The notes beneath the pieces were generated by a model. It made no database searches. It saw only the letters and a list, made by a program, of their open reading frames with translations, and was not told the origin of the DNA. The position numbers were made by a program, and so were the translations under genes. From Candidatus Litorirhabdus singularis (GTDB taxonomy: Bacteria; Pseudomonadota; Gammaproteobacteria; Pseudomonadales; Halieaceae): DNA of 64,000 bases. The stretch lies in assembly GCF_026262625.1 (NCBI RefSeq), contig NZ_SHNN01000001.1, positions 1,054,001 through 1,118,000 on the forward strand, given 5' to 3'. Shown here in pieces: positions 42,523 to 50,620 of this stretch (position 1 is the first letter of the stretch; the number at the start of each line of letters is the position of its first letter).

Positions 42523-42816
42523 GTGGCCGTAGTAGCAATGTGGAAATGTGACCGGGACGAGGCGATGTTTGACAGTAAGAAAAGCGCTGATGCTCATGAC
42601 AAAATGCTGGAACTGGCAGAGAACTTTAGCCTGCTTCTGGAAAAACAGATTGAAGGCATTAGCGAGAAAGACGCAGAAAACATTGGACTGCTGTTATCCA
42701 GGAACAAGGATATTCTTGTTGCGGCCTGTAGAGGTAAGCCGGAGTCTCTGCTGGATATCGGTAGCGAGCCGGAGCAGGAAGAGTCAAATATTACGCCGCT
42801 AACGGCCAAAGCGTAA
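42523..42816 (+). CDS. yebG: YebG family SOS-inducible protein
   Basis: A 97-residue cytoplasmic protein. The N-terminal MAVVAMWKCDRDE, then FDSKKSADAHDKMLELAEN, fits E. coli YebG (SKKEADAYDKML) in order and spacing. A Glu-rich tail follows. The start is GTG at 42523, six bases after GAGGTG. YebG is induced by DNA damage through LexA in E. coli, and its exact job is still open. The perfect SOS box upstream supports the call. It ends before a convergent flavoprotein gene. Confidence 0.85.
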   Translation: MAVVAMWKCDRDEAMFDSKKSADAHDKMLELAENFSLLLEKQIEGISEKDAENIGLLLSRNKDILVAACRGKPESLLDIGSEPEQEESNITPLTAKA

Positions 42817-42904
42817 TTACTGTAGCGCAAGGCTCCGGCTGCGGCCGGGTCTGGCGCTAATTGAGCCAGCTGTCCGTGCAATTGGGCGCAGTGGTTGGCG
42901 TCTG

Positions 42905-44359
42905 CTAGCAGCTCCCGCTGGCGACATGGCGCCCGGCTCTACGTCCAAAAAAGGTCGATTCACCGATGGCAGTGCCGCTAGAGTAGCCAGCTCCATCCTG
43001 AGCTATGTTTGATGCGCATGCGCCCGCTGCATACAGGCCAATAATCGCATCGCCAGCCTCTGTCATTACCTCGCCCTGCGCGGATACCCGCAGGCCTCCC
43101 AGCGTAAAGCCCACGTAAACCGATTCACCCAGTGAACACTGCAGTGCTGCGTAGGGCGCTTCGATCAGCGGCTGCAGCCAATCTGAATGTTTGTGGAATG
43201 TGGGATCTTTGCCCTCGGCGGCGTGTGCATTGTAGTCAGCTAGAGTTTGCTGCAATGAGCCCGCTGGTAATCCTAGACCCTGTTCCATGGTGGCGATGTC
43301 TTCCCAGGCGTCGATCAGCTCTTGCATCTGGATTTCCGGTCTGCCAAAGCAGGCGTTGTCGGTAATCAGGTAGGCAATGCCATTTGGCTGATCCAGGCAG
43401 GCGGTCATGGTGCGAGCGTGGTAGCTGTCTTCATTGATAAAGCGCTGGCCATGAGAGTTGACCAGAATGCCTTTCAGCAGGCTTTCGGGTGGATAGAATG
43501 GCGCGGTGATCAGGGCGCCCTCCATATGTGTTGCATAGCCGCCGGCCGCCAGACCCATATTGATTGCGGCACCGTCATCGTTTGGGTTGCCTTGCTTGAC
43601 CACGCCAGGATGTGCGAGCTTGGGGCAATACTGTTCCAGCATACTTTGATTCATAGCAAACCCGCCTGCTGCCAGCACCACGCCATTGCGGGCCGCCACA
43701 AAACGCTCTTCGCCAAAGTGTGTATAGCGTACGCCAGAGATGTGCCCCTGCTCATCGCTAACGAGGTTTGTCACACGGGCATCGAACTGGAACTCGACCT
43801 GCAGCTGCTGGGCGGCCTCGTTCAGTTTTCGCATTACCAGGCCTCCGCCCTCGCTGCCGACGTTTTCAACTTTATGCCCCCGCGCTACCGGTTTTGCCTG
43901 TTGGCTGAATGGCCAGGCCTTCTCGTTGCCTGACCAGATGAGACATTCGTCGGTGGGCTGCTCATAGTGTTTCCTGCGGTAGAAACCGTCATTGAACGGG
44001 ACGCCATGATCCACCAGCCAATTAAAATGCTCCACGCTCTGTTCACAGTAGAGGCGGATCTTGTTGAGATCAGGCTCCGGTGTATTGGCGACCAAATAAT
44101 TGAACATGTCCTCGACCGTGTCTTCGAGACCATTGGCTAGCTGCGGTCGGGTGCCCCCGCCCAGATAGAAATGTCCCGTGGCCATGCAGGTAGTGCCGCT
44201 AATGCCGCTCGCCCGTTCCAGCACCAGGACCTTGGCGCCGGCAGCGGCAGCTTCGATTGCCGCGCAGGAACCCGCAGCGCCAAATCCGACAACAATGACG
44301 TCACTGCTAGCGTGCCATTGGTTGACCGACTTTGCCTGGATGGTTTGGTAGTCTGTCAT
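42905..44359 (-). CDS. FAD-dependent flavoprotein of the fumarate reductase/ketosteroid dehydrogenase type
   Basis: A 484-residue flavoprotein. The N-terminal dinucleotide motif is VIVVGFGAAGSCAAIEAAAAG with an acidic strand end (VLVLERASG). GTTCMATGHFYLGGG, NGVVLAAGGFAMN and LYAAGACASNIAQDGAGYSSGTAIGESTFFGR complete the pattern of FAD_binding_2 enzymes. The group includes fumarate reductases, 3-ketosteroid Delta1-dehydrogenases and urocanate-type reductases. Steroid or aromatic ring desaturation would fit the rest of this genome, but it is not specific. The start has GGGGTG upstream. It is divergent from the sugar-isomerase-like gene. Confidence 0.85.
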   Translation of the reverse strand: MTDYQTIQAKSVNQWHASSDVIVVGFGAAGSCAAIEAAAAGAKVLVLERASGISGTTCMATGHFYLGGGTRPQLANGLEDTVEDMFNYLVANTPEPDLNKIRLYCEQSVEHFNWLVDHGVPFNDGFYRRKHYEQPTDECLIWSGNEKAWPFSQQAKPVARGHKVENVGSEGGGLVMRKLNEAAQQLQVEFQFDARVTNLVSDEQGHISGVRYTHFGEERFVAARNGVVLAAGGFAMNQSMLEQYCPKLAHPGVVKQGNPNDDGAAINMGLAAGGYATHMEGALITAPFYPPESLLKGILVNSHGQRFINEDSYHARTMTACLDQPNGIAYLITDNACFGRPEIQMQELIDAWEDIATMEQGLGLPAGSLQQTLADYNAHAAEGKDPTFHKHSDWLQPLIEAPYAALQCSLGESVYVGFTLGGLRVSAQGEVMTEAGDAIIGLYAAGACASNIAQDGAGYSSGTAIGESTFFGRRAGRHVASGSC

Positions 44360-44528
44360 AGGGCACCCCCAAGATTACTGTGTGCTAAGGATTTATGCTA
44401 AGTGTGCCGTTCCGGCCTCTGGCTGGCAATGACCCCGGTGGTAGGACGCGTCAGTCGGATTTGGCTACCCCCAGCCGGTCAGACCTTCTATACTCGCAAT
44501 GACACTTATCCCTCAGCGGAGAAAGGCT

Positions 44529-45341
44529 ATGGCAGAACTTTGCTACAACACCATGAACTGGTCACCGTATCTGGTGGCAGAGGGCGCGCCTTCCTTGCCC
44601 GCACAAATTACCGCCGCGTCGGCCGCTGGATTTCGTTGGTTCGGGGCTGATGAGGGCTCGATTGGCCGTTACTGTGACCTGGGTGGCAGTGTTGAGGAGC
44701 TTGCTGCGCTGATTCTTGCAGCGAATATGCGTACCTATGAATTACCCACGTTAATGCTTGGTGCTCAGCGTGAGCAAAATCGGGCTAGCACAGAGCGACT
44801 GGCAGCGCTGGCTGATCAGCTCCAGCCCGAATTCGTACAACTGAATATGGATTCGTTAGTAGACACCTCTGTGATCGAGGATTTGCAGTACGCCGGTGAA
44901 GTATTTGGCAAACTGGGTGTGCGCTTGGCCATAGAATACTTGCCTTGGCTGCCGGAGGTACGGAATATTAACGCCACCCGCGACGTGCTTAAGCGAGCGG
45001 GGGTTGCCGGCGCTGGTGTGTTGGTGGATTGCTGGCACTTTACCCACAGTGATGACACCTGTGCCGACCTTGAAGCGTTGCCGCTGGATGAGGTGGCCTA
45101 TGTTCAGTTTAATGACCACCCGGCGCTGATCGGTGATGATTTGCTGATGGAAACTATTACCCGTCGCGCGATGCCTGGTGCCGGTGAGTTTGAACTGGAT
45201 CGCTTTGCCAGCATATTCCGAAAAAAAGGCTACGGTGGAGTGGTTAGCTGTGAAGTTATATCGCTGGAAGCCCAGACCATGGATGTAGACAGTTACGCCC
45301 GGGCGGTGTACCAGAGTAGCAAAACCTACTGGCCAGACTAG
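44529..45341 (+). CDS. Sugar phosphate isomerase/epimerase-like TIM-barrel protein
   Basis: A 270-residue AP-endonuclease-2/xylose-isomerase-like barrel. It reads LCYNTMNWSPYL at the start, then QITAASAAGFRWFG, LAIEYLPWLPE with a likely metal-binding Glu, and VLVDCWHFTHS and VAYVQFNDHP with Asp and His ligands, and SCEVIS near the end. The family isomerises or epimerises sugars and cyclitols with a metal. The ATG at 44529 has a GGAG-type SD; the ATG at 44499 is less likely. Substrate is unknown. It is divergent from the flavoprotein gene, and convergent with the OmpA gene with a nine-base gap. Confidence 0.85.
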   Translation: MAELCYNTMNWSPYLVAEGAPSLPAQITAASAAGFRWFGADEGSIGRYCDLGGSVEELAALILAANMRTYELPTLMLGAQREQNRASTERLAALADQLQPEFVQLNMDSLVDTSVIEDLQYAGEVFGKLGVRLAIEYLPWLPEVRNINATRDVLKRAGVAGAGVLVDCWHFTHSDDTCADLEALPLDEVAYVQFNDHPALIGDDLLMETITRRAMPGAGEFELDRFASIFRKKGYGGVVSCEVISLEAQTMDVDSYARAVYQSSKTYWPD

Positions 45342-45350
45342 AGCTATAGG

Positions 45351-46022
45351 CTAGCGGGTGATCGGTATCAAAGTGATTTCTACCCGTCGATTGAGTGCCC
45401 GCCCGCTGCTGTTTGTGTTGCTTGCCACCGGATAACGGCTACCCACACCGTAGGTTTCTATTCGCTGCGGCAGTATTTCACGGCCCAGCAAATAGCTGCC
45501 TACGCTGGCGGCGCGCCGCTCTGAAAGCGGCTGGTTGATGCTGTCTGAACCGGTACTGTCGGTATGCCCGACGATTTCAACGAGGGTTTTCTCAAATTCC
45601 TGTAGGACTAGCCCCACTGAATTGAGCACGGGATAAAAATCGGCATTAATGTCGGCCTGATTGCTGGGGAAAGTGATATTGCCGGGCATGTTCAAGACGA
45701 TATGGTCATCGACCCGGGTAACGCTAACACCAGTGCCGGCGAGTTGTGCGCGCAGTTTGGCTTCCTGCTGGTCCATGTAATAGCCCACGCCACCGCCTGC
45801 CAGGGCGCCGATACCAGCACCAATTGCGGCTCGCTTGCGCGCTTCTTTGCTGCCATCGGCGCTGATTGCACCAATCACAGCACCCGCTACCGCGCCGATG
45901 GCGGCGCTGGTGGTTGCATTTGATGTCTTCTGTTCGCCGGTATAGGGGTCAACCGTCTGGCAGGCCGATAGAGTCAGCAATACTGCGCTGCAGAGTGCGG
46001 TCGTACGAAGGGTCTTTTTCAT
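45351..46022 (-). CDS. OmpA-family lipoprotein (YiaD-like)
   Basis: A 223-residue outer-membrane lipoprotein. The signal peptide ends in the lipobox LSAC, so the Cys would be lipidated. A Gly-rich glycine-zipper segment (SAAIGAVAGAVIGAIS, AAIGAGIGALAGGGVG) follows, then an OmpA-like peptidoglycan-binding domain with VEIVGHTDSTG, LSERRAASV and NRRVEITL. The order matches the YiaD type. The likely job is to tie the outer membrane to peptidoglycan. The start is ATG 46022, with MKKTLRT; the ORF before it would add 22 unlikely residues. Confidence 0.9.
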   Translation of the reverse strand: MKKTLRTTALCSAVLLTLSACQTVDPYTGEQKTSNATTSAAIGAVAGAVIGAISADGSKEARKRAAIGAGIGALAGGGVGYYMDQQEAKLRAQLAGTGVSVTRVDDHIVLNMPGNITFPSNQADINADFYPVLNSVGLVLQEFEKTLVEIVGHTDSTGSDSINQPLSERRAASVGSYLLGREILPQRIETYGVGSRYPVASNTNSSGRALNRRVEITLIPITR

Positions 46023-46220
46023 TCTGGTTGGCTCACTTGTGTTGGCAGCAATAACGGTAGCCAATATACACGATGGAGGCTGAACCAAGCCTGAACAGAC
46101 TGGTGATTTTTGATTCTAGCGCCAAGGCGTATTGCGTGCTGCGGCTATCGCCTCCCGTGCATGGTTGATTTAAAGTGTGGCTCTGTGGATGATGTTATTG
46201 CAACCAAAAAGGAAATGGAT

Positions 46221-47255
46221 ATGCGCTATAAACTGTTGGGTAGAAGCGGGCTTCGAGTGTCTGAAATTTGTCTGGGTGCGATGACTTTTGGCTCCGACGA
46301 GGGTTGGTGTGCTGATAAATCTGAAAGTCGCGCTATGTTTGATGCCTATGTTGAGGCTGGTGGTAATTTCATAGACACCGCGGACATTTATACTCAGGGT
46401 GAAAGCGAAAAATTGGTGGGCGAATTTGTCGCCAGCGATCGTGAGCGCTTCGTAGTGGCGACCAAATACACCAATGCGTTTCCAGGTCGTAACGATGCCA
46501 ATGTAGCGGGGAATCAGCGCAAAAATCTGCGGCAGTCCCTGGATGCCAGTCTCAAGCGTCTGGATCTCGATTACATTGATGTCTATTGGGTGCATAACTG
46601 GGATTTTACGACTCCTGTCGATGAGGTTATGCGAGCGCTGGATGATGCCGTTAGCGCCGGTAAAATTTTATACATTGGCTTGTCCGATGCTCCGGCATGG
46701 GTGACTTCGCGTGCCAATACATTGGCGGAGCTGCGCGGCTGGACCCAATTTGTAGGCATGCAGTTGGAGTACTCATTGGTTGAGCGCAGTATTGAACGCG
46801 AGCACTTTCCCATGTGCAGGGATATGGATATTGCCATGACGGCCTGGTCACCACTCGCCAGTGGCATGCTCAGCGGTAAGTACACCCGCGGTGGCTCCGA
46901 GGCCAAGCGTCTGGATACGCTGGCGTTTCACGATATTGATGATCGCAAGCTGGCCATTGCGCGAGTGGTCGACTCTGTAGCTGATGATATTGGTGTCAGT
47001 TCAGCGCAGGTAGCCTTGGCCTGGGTGCGTCAGCGCGGCACTATACCTATCATAGGGGTGCGCACACTGGCTCAGCTACACGATAACCTGGGTAGCTTGT
47101 CCGTGACGCTGGGCATTGAGCATTTGGCCCAGTTGGATGCGGTCAGCGCGATCGAGCTGGGGCATCCCTACGACTTCTTCACCAAGGACTTGGTAAAGGC
47201 GCTGGGTACAGGTGGTATGGGTGATCTTATCGATAACCATCGTGAGTGCCGATAA
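46221..47255 (+). CDS. Aldo/keto reductase
   Basis: A 344-residue NADPH-dependent reductase of the AKR superfamily. The barrel starts MRYKLLGRSGLRVSEICLG. The catalytic Tyr is in FIDTADIYTQGESE, the Lys in VATKYTN, and the His in IDVYWVHNWDF; the Asp is in the N-terminal IDTAD. The C-terminal part has RGTIPIIGVRTLAQLHDNL. It would reduce aldehydes or ketones. AAGGA at 46207-46211 sits nine bases before the ATG at 46221. It may share a transcript with the small membrane gene 33 bases after it. Confidence 0.9.
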   Translation: MRYKLLGRSGLRVSEICLGAMTFGSDEGWCADKSESRAMFDAYVEAGGNFIDTADIYTQGESEKLVGEFVASDRERFVVATKYTNAFPGRNDANVAGNQRKNLRQSLDASLKRLDLDYIDVYWVHNWDFTTPVDEVMRALDDAVSAGKILYIGLSDAPAWVTSRANTLAELRGWTQFVGMQLEYSLVERSIEREHFPMCRDMDIAMTAWSPLASGMLSGKYTRGGSEAKRLDTLAFHDIDDRKLAIARVVDSVADDIGVSSAQVALAWVRQRGTIPIIGVRTLAQLHDNLGSLSVTLGIEHLAQLDAVSAIELGHPYDFFTKDLVKALGTGGMGDLIDNHRECR

Positions 47256-47288
47256 TCAGAACTGTACGAGAGCCGCTGGACAGAGCCT

Positions 47289-47468
47289 ATGAAAAGACTG
47301 TTGATACTGGTACTCGTCATTGCTGTAGTGGCGGCGCTAGCCTGGGGTATCGTTTATCTTGAGGCTATGCGCGAGCAGTCTGCAGAGGCCTCCAGAATTA
47401 ACAGCAGTCTCATTATTGAAGCAGCTCAGGAAAACGAGGGCAAAGAGGCGGGGCAAGCACCCCGCTAA
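47289..47468 (+). CDS. Small membrane protein, 59 residues
   Basis: The ORF runs from ATG 47289 to TAA 47466-47468. It begins MKRLLILVLVIAVVAALAWG, one N-terminal transmembrane or signal-anchor helix. It then has a polar helical tail rich in Glu, Gln and Ala. Lys/Arg at positions 2-3 puts the N-terminus inside. It lies 33 bases after the aldo/keto reductase and overlaps the convergent alkaline phosphatase stop by four bases. I recognise no family. Confidence 0.6.
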   Translation: MKRLLILVLVIAVVAALAWGIVYLEAMREQSAEASRINSSLIIEAAQENEGKEAGQAPR

Positions 47469-48844
47469 AGGCCAAGGTGCTCGCGCACAAGCTCAAAGAT
47501 TTGTGGCTGGGTGATCATAGTGGGTATTTTGCCAACCCCGGTCTGGTTACTGAAGACCGGTATATTGACTCCGGTGTGTTCTTCCATGATGAAGTCATTG
47601 GTGGCGTAATTGACGCCCATGATGGTGCCTTCCGGGGTTTTGATGCGGGCCAGACGGCCGCGGGTAAACACCGGCGCGCCGAACGCCGCGAACAGGCTTT
47701 CTTCAGGGATCATTTGCGCCGCCTGACCATGGTCGGCGGTGACGATAATGAGTGTGTTGGGGTTGGATTCAGCGAAGGCCAGAGCGCTGTCGAGCACTTC
47801 GTTAAGTTGCTCCAGTTCGCCAATAGAGCCACAGGGCTTGCGTTCGTGAGATTGCTTGTCGATAGAGGCAGACTCTACCATCAAAAAGAAACCACTATCA
47901 TTGCGCAGCCGCGCTAGCGCTATCTCAGTCATGGACTGCATGCTGGGCATACCCGCAAAACCGGGGTTGGGCTCGCAGATCATCGGTTCCGGCATCGTCA
48001 CACTGCCGATATAGCGGCTGATGTGGTTGGCCCAACTGGGAACAGGTTTTTCCGCCTCGCGGCCACCTTCTCCCTGTAACCGGACCGGCATGGTGCCAGG
48101 TGAGAATAGTCCCAGCAGTTTTTGATCGGCTGGAGCTGTTGCCATATCGGCCGCGGCAGTCACAACATGATAACCATTGGCGCTCGCCAGATCACTGACG
48201 CTGGTACTGCCGCCCGCACTGTTGACTGCGAAGTGTTTGCTACCGCCGCCCAGCACCACATCGACATTGGAGCGCGCAATCTGTTCTGAAATAGATCCGG
48301 CTCCTCCATTCACTGCAAGGTGCTGAGTACAATCGCCGATCTTGATGCCGCTGAATTCGACGTCTTGCATGGCCTCGGGGTTCTCGCAGAAGCGAGCATT
48401 AATATGGGCTACAAATGACGCGGGTGTTGCGTCGGTTACGCTGGCGGTGCTCACCAGGCCGGTCTTCATGCCAGCGGCCTCGGCCAGTTCAATAATGGTA
48501 GGAATAGGCTGGTCACTGCCGGCAGTTGTGGCGATACGTCCGCGACTGGTAACCTCACCGGTGGCCATCGAGGTGGCGCTGTTGGCTGAGTCGGCCACGT
48601 AAACTGCTTGCCCCGATTCATTGACAGTCAGCACCTGAGCTACTCCGCGCATTGGCATTTGGTCGAGGGTAAGCCGGCCCCGCGAACCTACCAGGTAGTT
48701 GCGGGCAATCGTTATCTGGTGGTCATCCATACCATCGCCAATGATCAGAATCACATTGGCAGGTTGCTGTGCTGACAAAGTAGCAGCAGCGGTCAGTAGC
48801 AGTGTGCTAACCGCAGTGGTCAGAGTTTTCGTCGGTGTGCGCAT
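47465..48844 (-). CDS. Alkaline phosphatase
   Basis: A 459-residue periplasmic phosphatase. A signal peptide (LLLTAAATLSA|QQ) is followed by NVILIIGDGMDD with a metal-ligand Asp. The nucleophile Ser is in VADSANSATSMATG, the DSAxxAT pattern. The metal site continues with MVESASIDKQSHE and VTADHGQAA. It hydrolyses phosphomonoesters outside the cytoplasm; marine bacteria use it to gain phosphate from organic matter. No pho box was recognised. It is 105 bases from the next gene on the same strand. Confidence 0.92.
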   Translation of the reverse strand: MRTPTKTLTTAVSTLLLTAAATLSAQQPANVILIIGDGMDDHQITIARNYLVGSRGRLTLDQMPMRGVAQVLTVNESGQAVYVADSANSATSMATGEVTSRGRIATTAGSDQPIPTIIELAEAAGMKTGLVSTASVTDATPASFVAHINARFCENPEAMQDVEFSGIKIGDCTQHLAVNGGAGSISEQIARSNVDVVLGGGSKHFAVNSAGGSTSVSDLASANGYHVVTAAADMATAPADQKLLGLFSPGTMPVRLQGEGGREAEKPVPSWANHISRYIGSVTMPEPMICEPNPGFAGMPSMQSMTEIALARLRNDSGFFLMVESASIDKQSHERKPCGSIGELEQLNEVLDSALAFAESNPNTLIIVTADHGQAAQMIPEESLFAAFGAPVFTRGRLARIKTPEGTIMGVNYATNDFIMEEHTGVNIPVFSNQTGVGKIPTMITQPQIFELVREHLGL

Positions 48845-48949
48845 AATTTTCTCCAGTAGCGGCGAATTATGCGCAGAGCGGGGCGAGTAGTAAACCGTCA
48901 GAATGGCAAAGCGCGACGTTCCGGGATTATTGCTGAGTCTGGTTTGAGC

Positions 48950-49369
48950 TCATACAAAGCCGGACGCGTCGATCCATGCCGTGCCTTCTAGCAGATGGCC
49001 ACGTTCTTCGTGCTCCAGCCATATCGTGCATTCCAATACCGGCTGCCCGGCGATTTCGGCGTTAGCGGTGACGGTACCGCGGGCAATGACGGTGTCGCCG
49101 TCGAGAACAACCTGTGGAAACGTCATGCGAATGCGCTTGATGCACTCAGGTCCAGCCCAGGCGTGCAGCATATTGACCATATAACTTAGCCCCAGAGGCC
49201 CCTGGTTAATGGTGCGGTGTCCCAGCCCCATTGGCAGCGCCGCCACGGCGTCCCTGTCCCAGTGCAGAGGGTTGGGGTCACGCAGCAGTGCGGCCATGGT
49301 GCGCATCTTCTCGGCACTGACGCTTGGCATAACCCACTCAGGTATCTGATCACCCGGTTGAGGATTCAT
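48950..49369 (-). CDS. MaoC-like hot-dog hydratase (C-terminal-type subunit)
   Basis: A 139-residue hot-dog fold protein. The catalytic-type block is MAALLRDPNPLHWDRDAVAAL, where the hydratase motif D-x-(N)PxH is clear. Then GPLGLSYMVNMLHAW and the strand VLDGDTVIARGTV follow. It starts at ATG 49369, overlapping the stop of the partner gene by four bases (ATGA), with AAGGAA upstream. The partner at 49366-49821 lacks this motif. The pair would form a heteromeric enoyl-CoA hydratase like ChsH1/ChsH2 of steroid degradation. Substrate is unknown. Confidence 0.8.
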   Translation of the reverse strand: MNPQPGDQIPEWVMPSVSAEKMRTMAALLRDPNPLHWDRDAVAALPMGLGHRTINQGPLGLSYMVNMLHAWAGPECIKRIRMTFPQVVLDGDTVIARGTVTANAEIAGQPVLECTIWLEHEERGHLLEGTAWIDASGFV

Positions 49370-49821
49370 AGGGTATTCCTTGTGTAGTGCCAAGTGATGG
49401 TGGAGCGCGCCACCAACTGTTGACCCTGGCTGACCTCAAAGCAGAACTGTATGCGGTCGTAGGTCTGACCTTGAGTATTGGTATGTCGCTCGGCAGACGT
49501 GATTGATGCGGCGATATCATAGGTCACAGATTCCCGCAGGGACTGCAAAAATTCCCAGTCATAGCTTTCTATCTTTATCGAAAGGTCGGATTCCGCCTGC
49601 CCCAGAGCAAACATCTCTGCGATGCTGGTCCCTGCTCCCATAATAGGCATGTGAAACAAAGCGATGGGGTGGGCTAGCGCATTGCCCATAAGTTCGGCAC
49701 CAGTGCATCCAGTCAGCAGGAAATTCTCCCAGGGCTCAATGCGGTACTGGCCACCTTTAAAGGTGTGGCCACGCAGCGCTTCGATTTCAGCGACCGGTGG
49801 TATCTGATGTGATGAGCTCAT
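49366..49821 (-). CDS. FAS1-like dehydratase/MaoC partner hot-dog protein
   Basis: A 151-residue hot-dog fold protein with no catalytic DxxxH motif. It begins IPPVAEIEALRGHTFKGGQYRIEPWENFL, typical of the N-terminal half of FAS1-like dehydratases, and ends in GQQLVARSTITWHY. The two overlaps of four bases, with the PPOX-like gene upstream and MaoC downstream, indicate one operon and stoichiometric translation. It likely helps to bind the acyl chain of the substrate while the partner provides catalysis. Confidence 0.78.
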   Translation of the reverse strand: MSSSHQIPPVAEIEALRGHTFKGGQYRIEPWENFLLTGCTGAELMGNALAHPIALFHMPIMGAGTSIAEMFALGQAESDLSIKIESYDWEFLQSLRESVTYDIAASITSAERHTNTQGQTYDRIQFCFEVSQGQQLVARSTITWHYTRNTL

Positions 49822-50324
49822 TCTGCTGCGGCAGCCGCTGACATAGCCGCCACTCTGTCGCCATCAAACTTGATGGAAAGCTCTGGAACCAGTTCCAGAA
49901 TGACACGCAGTGGTGTGTCCAGCATTTCTATTGCGGCTTCGATGCTGGTGGCAGGGTAGCCATTCAGCAGTTCGGCCATGGCCGGGTAGAACCAGTCCTT
50001 GGTGGCCTGGTCTTCGTGAATGATGACGCTGCCCTTATAAGTGATGGTTTTGCCGGGGCCCATATCTGTGCCCATACTGGAGACTGTCACAGATACTCTC
50101 GGGTCACGCTTGATGGCTTTGATCCGCGCCCGCTGTGAAGTTGCTGTAAGCCAGATGCGGCCATCGTGATAGATGTAGTTCATGATCACACCGATCGGGT
50201 GTCCCGCTTTGTTTGTCCACATGAACACGGCTTCTATCTGTTTCTCAAGTAACTCACGCTCACGTTCCGGGGTCAGTTCGTAAATACTGACATCGTCATA
50301 GCTGGCCTTGTCTGCGTCACTCAT
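49818..50324 (-). CDS. PPOX-class flavin-binding protein
   Basis: A 168-residue protein of the split-barrel PNPOx-like family. HPIGVIMNYIYHDGRIWLTATSQRARIKAIKRDPRVSV is the typical barrel strand set where FMN or F420 binds. It is followed by a helical C-terminus of about 50 residues. It would be a small-molecule reductase or oxidase. The stop overlaps the hot-dog gene start by four bases, so the three genes form a module. Such modules (flavoprotein plus two hot-dog subunits) occur in steroid-type pathways; the job here is not proven. Confidence 0.8.
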   Translation of the reverse strand: MSDADKASYDDVSIYELTPERERELLEKQIEAVFMWTNKAGHPIGVIMNYIYHDGRIWLTATSQRARIKAIKRDPRVSVTVSSMGTDMGPGKTITYKGSVIIHEDQATKDWFYPAMAELLNGYPATSIEAAIEMLDTPLRVILELVPELSIKFDGDRVAAMSAAAAAE

Positions 50325-50410
50325 TCTTATTTCCTGTGGGTGTGATCGACCCGCATACTCACAATTTCACCGGTGAGAGTCAATCGGCGACTAACAGTGG
50401 TGCTGTTAGA

Positions 50411-50614
50411 ATGCAGGCTATCGCCGTGGTTTGGAGCGGCAATGTTTCTGGATGCTGGCAGATCCGCTATCGCGGCAGCGATGGTCTGCAGCGCCCTACT
50501 GGTGAAATAACAGTGCCTGCTGAGGTTCCCGAGACTGAGCTGGTGCAGTATATTGCCGATCTTTGTGACGAGTGGGCGACGCGCTCACACCGTGAAGTCG
50601 TGCCGCTAAGGTAA
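50411..50614 (+). CDS. Small uncharacterised protein
   Basis: A 67-residue ORF that begins MQAIAVVWSGNVSGCWQIRY and ends in WATRSHREVVPLR. An earlier GTG at 50336 in the same frame has no SD, so I start at the ATG at 50411. The middle (PAEVPETELVQYIADLCDEWA) looks like a helix with a possible small domain. It is divergent from the PPOX operon and six bases ahead of the patatin gene, so it may lead that transcript. I recognise no family with certainty. Confidence 0.5.
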   Translation: MQAIAVVWSGNVSGCWQIRYRGSDGLQRPTGEITVPAEVPETELVQYIADLCDEWATRSHREVVPLR

Positions 50615-50620
50615 ATTTTT

